NCBI RefSeq assembly: GCF_011303555.1
Contig: NZ_CP049868.1
Span: forward strand, 5,518,001-5,582,000
Reading direction: 5' to 3'
DNA length: 64,000 nucleotides
DNA from: Pedobacter sp. HDW13
GTDB taxonomy: Bacteria > Bacteroidota > Bacteroidia > Sphingobacteriales > Sphingobacteriaceae
How positions within the stretch are numbered: position 1 is the first letter of the stretch; every line of letters begins with the position of its first letter. Position numbers and translations under genes: made by a program. Of this stretch, positions 46,711-54,027 are shown in pieces. The notes beneath the pieces were generated by a model. That model saw only the letters and a program-made list of their open reading frames with translations. It made no database searches and was not told the DNA's origin.

Positions 46711-47643
46711 GTGTTAAAATCAAAGTTAATATCATCATTTCGGTTAGCTATAATTGGTTTGCTTTGCTGTGGGTTAACTTCCTGCTCCAAACAGGCTTAC
46801 TTATTTACTTCGTTCCACGAACCGGCTACAGAAGGTTTGCGCCTGTTGTATAGTTATGATGCTTACCACTGGACCGATTTAAACAAAACGTTCTTAAAAC
46901 CGGCAGTTGGCACGCAGAAAGTATTGCGTGATCCATCAATTGTTCAGGGTCCGGATGGCACTTTCCATTTAGTTTGGACCTGCAGCTGGAAAGGCGATAA
47001 AGGTTTTGGTTATGCCAGCTCCAAAGATCTCATCCACTGGAGTGCTCAGCAATTTTTACCAGTAATGGAAAACGAACCTAAAACCGTTAATGTTTGGGCT
47101 CCCGAAATTTTTTACGATGATGAAAAAAAAGAATTTGTAATTATTTGGGCATCAACCATACCATTCCGCTTTGCCAAAGGGATAGAAGAAGAGGAAAATA
47201 ACCACCGAATGTATTCGGTTACAACTAAAGACTTTATAACTTTTTCTCAGCCGAAATTATTTCTTGATCCCGGTTTTAGTGTTATTGATGCCGTGATTGT
47301 GAAACGCGCAACTAAAGATTATGTACTGGTACTGAAAGACAATACCCGTCCGAACCGCAATTTAAAGGTAGCTTTTGCCAGGTCAGCTTTGGGGCCTTAC
47401 AAAAATGTGTCTGAAACTTTTAGCCCGAAATTAACCGAAGGCCCTACGGTTGTAAAAACCGGAAAAGATTGGCTGATTTATTTTGATGCCTATGGACAAA
47501 AGATTTATTCGGCCTATAAAACAACTGATTTTAAATCCTTTAAAGATGTGACTTCCGAAGTTTCAATACCCGAAGGGCATAAACACGGAACAATTATAAA
47601 AGTGAAAAATAAAGTAATTCAGGATTTATTAAAGAGTAGATAA
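46711..47643 (+). CDS. GH43-like five-bladed propeller lipoprotein
   Basis: A GTG start at 46711 yields 310 residues with lipobox LTSC (Cys25). The three GH43/clan F acids are in place: Asp in VLRDPSIVQGPDG (base), Asp in GFSVIDAVIV (pKa modulator) and Glu in KLTEGPTVV (acid). Propeller repeats such as FGYASSKDLIHWSA and YSVTTKDFITFSQPK support the fold. Typical GH43 substrates are alpha-L-arabinofuranosides or beta-xylosides; the short length and locus suggest an arabinosidase for pectin side chains, which is an inference. It is preceded by a repeat (46601) and followed by a palindrome (47651). Confidence 0.75.
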   Translation: MLKSKLISSFRLAIIGLLCCGLTSCSKQAYLFTSFHEPATEGLRLLYSYDAYHWTDLNKTFLKPAVGTQKVLRDPSIVQGPDGTFHLVWTCSWKGDKGFGYASSKDLIHWSAQQFLPVMENEPKTVNVWAPEIFYDDEKKEFVIIWASTIPFRFAKGIEEEENNHRMYSVTTKDFITFSQPKLFLDPGFSVIDAVIVKRATKDYVLVLKDNTRPNRNLKVAFARSALGPYKNVSETFSPKLTEGPTVVKTGKDWLIYFDAYGQKIYSAYKTTDFKSFKDVTSEVSIPEGHKHGTIIKVKNKVIQDLLKSR

Positions 47644-47650
47644 CTCGTAC

Positions 47651-47683
47651 AAACCTTGCAGGTTTTAAGAACCTGTAAGGTTT
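47651..47683. repeat. aaacctta palindromic repeat, second copy
   Basis: It reads aaaccttgcaggttt then aagaacctgtaaggttt, 1-2 differences from the copy at 29181-29213, in the gap between the GH43 gene and the sialidase-like gene. Confidence 0.8.
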
Positions 47684-47722
47684 AAATAAGAACTCAGTGC
47701 CTTAGTAGTTAAAATATTAAAA

Positions 47723-49555
47723 ATGAAAATATTTAAAATAATTAGTTTAGTCCTGTTGTTTGCATTGGCGATATCAAACGCGCAAGCGCAAGATACCGTG
47801 CGTTACACAGGCAAAACACTGGTTAATGCCGATTATCATCATGGCCAGCTAACACCGGTAGTGGGCGTGCACAATATTCAAACTTTCAGGGCGAACAGGG
47901 AACACCCTGAACTGGCCGAAAACTTTGGTTGGACTTATAACCACGCACCCATGCTGGCTTACTGGAATAACCGTTTTTATGTAGAATATTTAAGCGATAA
48001 AGTAGGAGAAAGCATCCCGCCGGGACAAACTTTACTACAATCGTCGAAAGATGGTTATACCTGGACCAAACCCGATGTAATTTTTCCGGTTTACCGTATT
48101 CCTGATGGCACTACAAAAGAAGGGCGCACCGATGTAGCTAAAGATCTCGATGCGGTGATGCACCAACGGATGGGTTTTTATGTATCCACCAAAAACGTAT
48201 TCCTGGTTTTGGGCTTTTATGCCATTAGTTTCGATGCCAAAGATGATCCAAACGATGGGCATGGCATTGGCCGGGCGGTGCGCGAAATTCAGGCAGACGG
48301 CAAATACGGACCAATTTATTTCATTCACTACAATCCAGGTTATTCAGAAAAAAACACCCGATATCCTTATTATACAAAAAGTAAAAGCAAAGCTTTTGTT
48401 GAAGCTTGTAAGGAGTTGTTGACCAATAAATTAATGACCCAGCAATGGAACGAAGAGGCAGACCGAAAAGATCCGCTTATCACCTTGCAGAAGCAATACA
48501 AAGCGTTTAGCTATTACCATTTGCCTGATGGCCGCGTAGTAGGCTTATGGAAAAATGCACTAACGGCTATCAGTACCGACAATGGTAAAAGCTGGCCTGA
48601 AAGTGCTTTCCGTGCACCCGGTTTTGTAAACAGCAACGCCAAAATATGGGGACAGAAAACAAGCGATGGTAATTATGCAACAGTATATAATCCATCCGAA
48701 TACCGCTGGCCACTTGCCATCTCTACCAGCAAAAATGGCTTAGACTATACTGACCTGTCCTTAGTTAACGGCGAAATCTCTCCGATGCGCTATGGCGGCA
48801 ATTACAAATCCTATGGTCCACAATATGTGCGCGGCATAGAAGAAGGCAACGGAAAACCTGCCGACGGGAAACTTTGGGTAACCTACAGCATGAATAAAGA
48901 AGATATCTGGGTTTCTGGTATTCCGGTACCGGTAAGCACCACGGTAAAAACGCATGTAAACGATGATTTTAGTAAAATGCCGGCCGAACAGGCTTTAGCA
49001 TTTTGGAATATTTACAGCCCGTTATGGGCACCTGTAAAGGTTGAAAACGGTAATCTGGTTTTAAAAGACAAAGATCCCTTTGATTATGCCAAAGCTGAAC
49101 GCGTATTTCCTGCATCGGCTAAGCTAAGTGCTTCTTTCTCAGTCACTCCGAAACAGGATAATTTTGGCTTATTGGAAATTGAGCTGCAAGACGAGAAAGG
49201 CATGGCTACCGTTCGTTTAACTTTCGATACTGCAGGCGTGTTAAGTGCAAAAGCAGGTGCACGTTACAAAAACTTCCTAAAATATAAAGCTGGCGAAACT
49301 TACGATATTAAACTAAAACTAACCACCGCGAATCGTTTTTACACCATAACGGTTAACGGCAAAGATGTGCTCACCAGCCTGGCCTTTCAACCTCTAGCCA
49401 ATGTTTCGCGCATTGTGTTCCGCACCGGAGATGTTCGCCGTTTCCCGGATGTTGATACACCTGCCGATCAGACCTACGATTTAAAAAATGCGGGCGAAGC
49501 CGAGAAAAAAGAAGCTGTTTACCTGATTAAATATTTAAAAACGGAGGGATTATGA
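47723..49555 (+). CDS. sialidase-like propeller enzyme with C-terminal beta domain
   Basis: The product is 610 residues with a signal peptide ending AQAQ. The first 390 residues are a BNR-type propeller (TLLQSSKDGYTWTKPDV, AISTDNGKSWPES, ISTSKNGLDYTD), and the last 190 a jelly-roll with PAEQALAFWNIYSP and ASFSVTPKQDNFGLL. It is automatically named exo-alpha-sialidase in many genomes, but the Arg triad of true sialidases is not obvious. The size, layout and company of pectin enzymes fit the GH143 half (DHA hydrolase) of a known rhamnogalacturonan-II enzyme whose other half resembles the 16707 gene; this is a hypothesis. The stop overlaps the next gene's first in-frame ATG (ATGA). Confidence 0.6.
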   Translation: MKIFKIISLVLLFALAISNAQAQDTVRYTGKTLVNADYHHGQLTPVVGVHNIQTFRANREHPELAENFGWTYNHAPMLAYWNNRFYVEYLSDKVGESIPPGQTLLQSSKDGYTWTKPDVIFPVYRIPDGTTKEGRTDVAKDLDAVMHQRMGFYVSTKNVFLVLGFYAISFDAKDDPNDGHGIGRAVREIQADGKYGPIYFIHYNPGYSEKNTRYPYYTKSKSKAFVEACKELLTNKLMTQQWNEEADRKDPLITLQKQYKAFSYYHLPDGRVVGLWKNALTAISTDNGKSWPESAFRAPGFVNSNAKIWGQKTSDGNYATVYNPSEYRWPLAISTSKNGLDYTDLSLVNGEISPMRYGGNYKSYGPQYVRGIEEGNGKPADGKLWVTYSMNKEDIWVSGIPVPVSTTVKTHVNDDFSKMPAEQALAFWNIYSPLWAPVKVENGNLVLKDKDPFDYAKAERVFPASAKLSASFSVTPKQDNFGLLEIELQDEKGMATVRLTFDTAGVLSAKAGARYKNFLKYKAGETYDIKLKLTTANRFYTITVNGKDVLTSLAFQPLANVSRIVFRTGDVRRFPDVDTPADQTYDLKNAGEAEKKEAVYLIKYLKTEGL

Positions 49556-49616
49556 GGCAGTTGACAGTTTACAGTTCGGAGTTTGCAGTTTTCCCTTCAT
49601 TGCGCTTAAAGCGCTT

Positions 49617-49698
49617 CGTCATTCCGACTGTAGCGAAGGAATCTTTTAAGCAAACTATTAAGATTTCTCGGCTACGTTGCACTTCGCTCGAAATGACG
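49617..49698. repeat. cgtcattcc/aatgacg repeat at gene junction, supplies a start codon
   Basis: It begins cgtcattccgact and ends tcgctcgaaatgacg, with inner gaaggaatctt and agatttctcgg. The final aATGacg contains the probable start codon (49693) of the acetylesterase gene. Confidence 0.75.
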
Positions 49699-51114
49699 AT
49701 AATCATTACGCTCTTATCGTTTTTTTCGCTTACCACCAATGCCAAAATCCTGTTGCCGCAAATCTTATCCAGCAATATGGTTTTGCAACGCGATAAACCC
49801 ATCACGATCTGGGGCTTCGCAGCTGTTGGCGAAAAAGTAACGGTTACCTTTGCAGGCCAGAAAAAAGAAGCGATTGCCGGCCAAAACGGAAGCTGGGCAG
49901 TGGTATTAAATCCATTAAAAACATCGGCAGAGCCACAAAGCATGATCATTTCTGGTGCTAATACAATCGAACTCAGCAATATCCTGATTGGTGAGGTATG
50001 GCTTTGCTCCGGCCAGTCGAACATGGAATATGCCATGCGTAAACTTGCCAAAATCCCGAAACCAAAAAACGACAAACTGGGTTTCCCGGCTGATGAAGTT
50101 GCACAGGCGAAAAATAAACAGATCAGAATTTTCCTGGTGAATAGAAAAACGTTGATTAAACCCGATTCTATTCATAAAAGCTGGAGTGTAGCCCAGGATT
50201 CAGCCTTGCGGGCTTTTTCGGCTGTAGGTTATTTCTTTGCGAAGGAACTACAGCAAAAGCTCGGCGTTCCGGTGGGGGTAATTTCTTCCGCTGTACCCGG
50301 CAGCGCCATCGAGCCCTGGATTAGTCAGGAAGCATTTGCTACAGAACCTTATTTCAAAAACGAAAAAGTGGGTAACGATCCGGGCAAGTTTTATACACCA
50401 ATGATTGAACCGCTTTCCAAATTTAAAATCGCTGGCTTTTTATGGTATCAGGGAGAAACCAATTGCTTTTTAAGCGAAACGATCAGCTACAGTTATAAAA
50501 TGAAAACGCTGATAAACCTCTGGCGCAAAGCATGGGGCGAAAGTAATCTGCCTTTTTATTATGTGCAGATTGCCCCTTTCGATTACAGCAAGCAAAAAAG
50601 CGATAAAGTGGTATTGACCGCCGATACAGAGCCTGCTTTTTGGGAAGCACAAGAACAGATCTTACGCTTGCCCAATACCGGAATGGTTTCAACCTCCGAT
50701 TTAAACGATAACGGTGGCGATTTACATCCAACTTATAAATGGGAGGTAGGCAGGCGTTTAGCACTTTGGGCTTTAGCCAAAACTTACAAGCAAAAAACAG
50801 ACTTTTCTGGTCCTGTTTATAAAACAGTCGCCTTTAAAGGCGATAAAGCCGTACTCGATTTCGAATATTTAAATGCAAACGCTTCTGATACTGTTACCGG
50901 CTTTACACTGGCAGGTGCTGATGGCAAATTTGTACCAGCCAATGCAGTTATCAAAGCCGGCAAGGTATGGGTTTCTGCTAAAGATGTAGCGCTGCCTAAA
51001 GCGGTGCGCTATAACTGGACAGAAAATCCCACCGGAAATTTTTACAACCACGGTTTACCCGCTTTACCTTTTCGAACCGATAATCCATTAAACCAGCAAT
51101 TTAAAACCAATTAA
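49693..51114 (+). CDS. sialate O-acetylesterase-family (SASA) acetylesterase
   Basis: The start ATG at 49693 gives a signal peptide (MTIIITLLSFFSLTTNA) and 473 residues. A longer frame from 49552 (ATGA overlap with the previous gene) would add 47 residues that are repeat sequence. The SGNH motifs are WLCSGQSNMEYAM (nucleophile Ser), GFLWYQGETN and GGDLHPTYKWEVG (catalytic Asp and His), and the FLYWS-like N-terminal Ig domain precedes them. Such enzymes remove acetyl groups from sugar O-positions; with pectin enzymes around, acetylated rhamnogalacturonan is the likely substrate (sialic acid not). The stop overlaps the next start by one base (TAATG). Confidence 0.85.
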   Translation: MTIIITLLSFFSLTTNAKILLPQILSSNMVLQRDKPITIWGFAAVGEKVTVTFAGQKKEAIAGQNGSWAVVLNPLKTSAEPQSMIISGANTIELSNILIGEVWLCSGQSNMEYAMRKLAKIPKPKNDKLGFPADEVAQAKNKQIRIFLVNRKTLIKPDSIHKSWSVAQDSALRAFSAVGYFFAKELQQKLGVPVGVISSAVPGSAIEPWISQEAFATEPYFKNEKVGNDPGKFYTPMIEPLSKFKIAGFLWYQGETNCFLSETISYSYKMKTLINLWRKAWGESNLPFYYVQIAPFDYSKQKSDKVVLTADTEPAFWEAQEQILRLPNTGMVSTSDLNDNGGDLHPTYKWEVGRRLALWALAKTYKQKTDFSGPVYKTVAFKGDKAVLDFEYLNANASDTVTGFTLAGADGKFVPANAVIKAGKVWVSAKDVALPKAVRYNWTENPTGNFYNHGLPALPFRTDNPLNQQFKTN

Positions 51115-53888
51115 TGTTAAAACGAGCATCACTATTTCTTTGCTTTACTTTACTGTTTTGCCTGGCAAAGGCACAACAAACAGAGAAATTATATCTATCG
51201 GGTACGGGTAACGACAATACGGTAAACTGGGAATTCTTTTGTACAGAAGGCATGAATTCGGGCAAATGGACAACCATCCCTGTTCCTTCAAACTGGGAGC
51301 TGCAGGGCTTTGGCAAATACAATTACGGTTTCAACAAAGAAGAAAATAAAGGTAAGGAGCAAGGCCTTTACAAGTATAATTTCAATGTTCCCACTGTCTG
51401 GAAAAATAAGGAAATCAATATCGTTTTTGAAGGCTCGATGACCGATACTGAAGTCAAAATTAATGGTCAGCTGGCGGGAGAGATCCACCAGGGTTCATTT
51501 TATGTTTTTAAATACAACATTTCCAAACTGATTAAATTTGGAAGCGATAATTTACTTGAAGTAAAAGTAGCTAAACATTCTGCCAATGAATCGGTTAACA
51601 ATGCAGAACGCAATGCTGATTTCTGGATTTTTGGTGGTATTTTCCGTCCGGTTTATCTGGAAGCTTTACCCCAAACCCACATCAACAGCGTACAAATCAA
51701 TGCACAAGCTAATGGAATATTGGCTGCAAATATTTTAACCACTGGTGATGCTGATCAAATTTTGGTTCAATTAACCGATGTAAAAGGAAATAAATTCGGT
51801 AGTAATACCGCTTTTAAAATTACAGGGGCTAGCACGAGGATCAACCAGGCGTTTAAAAACCCCGCGCTTTGGTCGTCGGAGTTCCCGAATTTATATACCG
51901 CTACTTTTAAGCTAAGCAAGAATGGAAAAATGCTCCATACGCTTACCAAAAAAATAGGTTTCAGAACGGTAGAACTACGCGAGCGCGATGGCGTGTATGT
52001 TAACGGCGTAAAAATGAAATTCAAAGGGGTAAACCGACATTCCTTTTACCCATCATCTGGCCGTACCACCAGTAAGAAAATCAGCATTGCCGATGTGAAG
52101 TTAATGAAAGAAATGAACATGAATGCTGTTCGCATGTCGCATTACCCGCCTGACGGCCACTTTTTAGATGTTTGCGATTCATTGGGCTTATTTGTGATGG
52201 ATGAACTGGCAGGCTGGCACGGCACATACGATACCCCAACCGGCACCAAATTATTTAAAGAAATGATGGCTAATGATGAAAACCATCCGTCTATTATATT
52301 TTGGGCCAATGGAAACGAAGGTGGCCATAACCGCGAACTCGATCACCTTTTCCCCGAAAACGACATTCAAAAAAGACCATTAATCCATCCCTGGGAAGTT
52401 TTTGGCGGTTTTGAAACCACGCATTACCGCGAATTTAATTATGGCATTGGCAATTACGATCATGGCCATAACATTTTAATGCCTACTGAGTTCCTTCATG
52501 GCATGTGGGATGGTGGCCACGGTGCGGGTATTGAGGATTACTGGAACGCGATGTGGAACAATCCGCTTTCGGCCGGAGGCTTTCTCTGGGACTTTGCCGA
52601 CCAGGCTGTAGTACGCACCGATAAAAACGGCATTTTAGATACCGATGGCAATCATGGCCCAGATGGTATTGTTGGCCCTTACCACGAAAAAGAAGGTAGT
52701 TTTTTTACAATCAAGGAAGTTTGGAGTCCTGTGTTTGTCGAAAAAAGAGAAATCACACCAGCATTTGACGGAGCGTTGCGCCTGGAGAACAGATATGCTT
52801 TTACTAATCTGAATCAATGCAGCTTTGAATGGAAACTGAAAAGCCTGAAAAACGATGGTACCGAAGCGTATTTCAAAGCAGGCAAAGCTGATGCGCCCGA
52901 TATTAAACCCTTTCAGAAAGGAAAACTACAAATTAACCTTCCGGCCGGCTGGAAGAATTTCGATGCCTTATATTTAACTGCAAAAGATGTTTATGGTCAG
53001 GAATTATTTACCTGGAGCTTCCCAATCAGCCTGCCGAAAGATGATGCCGCTAAGCTAGTAGTAACTACTGGTCCATCGAAAGTGAACCTGAAAGAATCGG
53101 CGACGCTTTTTCAGGTTTCGGCCAATGGCATCCAACTCACTTTCGATAAAACCACCGGCCTGTTGCAGAAAGCCGAAAATACCAAAGGAATTATCCCTTT
53201 TAACAACGGACCTGTTTTACAGGAAGGTGTAAATAACTTCAAAAATTTCACAAGCAGAATGGACGGGCAAAACCTGGTTATTGCTTCTACTTTTGACCGC
53301 AAGGAGAGTTACAATACCTTAGAGTGGACCATTTATCCATCGGGCTGGTTAAAAATGCAGGTAAAATATTTCCCTGCCGCTTATTTTACCACTTTCGTGG
53401 GTTTAAACTTTTCTTACCCCGAAACCGAAATTAAAGGCGTAACTTATAAAGGAAACGGTCCTTACCGGGTTTGGAAAAACCGAATGAAAGGCACGCAGCT
53501 GGGTATTTGGAAAAAAGATTACAACGATTCCGCCACCGGAGAACCAGCCTGGCAGTACCCTGAATTTAAGGGCTACTACTCGAATATGTACTGGTGCGAA
53601 TTTGTGGGCAGGCAACAATCTTTTAAAGTAGTAACCGATCGGGAAGATGTTTTCCTGAGGTTATTTACCCCAAAAAAATCGAAAGACACAGAATATGATA
53701 ACATGAGCCCAACTTTTCCTAATGGGGATATTTCTTTCATGAATGGAATATCTGCTATTGGTACCAAAACACAAAAACCAGAAACAACCGGCCCGATGGG
53801 CATGAAGCATGTTTTTTACGATTTTGAAAAAGAACCGGCGAGAGCATTGGATATGACCTTGTATTTTGATTTTTCACCTAAGAATTAA
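51114..53888 (+). CDS. GH2 beta-galactosidase-like enzyme
   Basis: The product is 924 residues with a signal peptide ending KAQQ. Domains: GH2 jelly roll (IPVPSNWELQGFGKYNYGF, about 55-190), Ig-like (190-280), TIM barrel from GVYVNGVKMKFKGVNRHSF with acid/base Glu402 in NGNEGGHNREL and nucleophile Glu459 in PTEFLHG, GFLWDFADQAV, and C-terminal domains to 924. It lacks the malectin domain of the other GH2 (23044). GH2 enzymes here probably remove beta-galactose, beta-glucuronic acid or beta-arabinopyranose from pectin side chains. The start overlaps the SASA gene stop (TAATG). It may not need its own promoter. Confidence 0.9.
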   Translation: MLKRASLFLCFTLLFCLAKAQQTEKLYLSGTGNDNTVNWEFFCTEGMNSGKWTTIPVPSNWELQGFGKYNYGFNKEENKGKEQGLYKYNFNVPTVWKNKEINIVFEGSMTDTEVKINGQLAGEIHQGSFYVFKYNISKLIKFGSDNLLEVKVAKHSANESVNNAERNADFWIFGGIFRPVYLEALPQTHINSVQINAQANGILAANILTTGDADQILVQLTDVKGNKFGSNTAFKITGASTRINQAFKNPALWSSEFPNLYTATFKLSKNGKMLHTLTKKIGFRTVELRERDGVYVNGVKMKFKGVNRHSFYPSSGRTTSKKISIADVKLMKEMNMNAVRMSHYPPDGHFLDVCDSLGLFVMDELAGWHGTYDTPTGTKLFKEMMANDENHPSIIFWANGNEGGHNRELDHLFPENDIQKRPLIHPWEVFGGFETTHYREFNYGIGNYDHGHNILMPTEFLHGMWDGGHGAGIEDYWNAMWNNPLSAGGFLWDFADQAVVRTDKNGILDTDGNHGPDGIVGPYHEKEGSFFTIKEVWSPVFVEKREITPAFDGALRLENRYAFTNLNQCSFEWKLKSLKNDGTEAYFKAGKADAPDIKPFQKGKLQINLPAGWKNFDALYLTAKDVYGQELFTWSFPISLPKDDAAKLVVTTGPSKVNLKESATLFQVSANGIQLTFDKTTGLLQKAENTKGIIPFNNGPVLQEGVNNFKNFTSRMDGQNLVIASTFDRKESYNTLEWTIYPSGWLKMQVKYFPAAYFTTFVGLNFSYPETEIKGVTYKGNGPYRVWKNRMKGTQLGIWKKDYNDSATGEPAWQYPEFKGYYSNMYWCEFVGRQQSFKVVTDREDVFLRLFTPKKSKDTEYDNMSPTFPNGDISFMNGISAIGTKTQKPETTGPMGMKHVFYDFEKEPARALDMTLYFDFSPKN

Positions 53889-53891
53889 CCC

Positions 53892-54027
53892 CAGATGAAT
53901 TGGATAAACACAGATAAAAAATACTTTTAATTACACTATTGGATTATTGCAGAAAAGATCAGTGTTTATTTGTGTGCATCTGTGGCAAAAAATAATTAAC
54001 GAAATCAGTGTAATCACCACAAAAAAA
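53892..54027. repeat. cagat-rich repeat before GH78 gene
   Basis: It holds ccagatgaattggataaacacag and gatcagtgtttatttgtgtgcatc, then tgtggcaaaaaat, a common intergenic repeat style (compare 2361-2400). An in-frame TTG at 53947 would read this as protein, but the real start is at 54028. Confidence 0.55.

Noticed and set aside
53947-54027. Upstream TTG start for the GH78 rhamnosidase
   Set aside because: The extension is repeat sequence and would push the signal peptide inside; ATG 54028 starts a clean signal.
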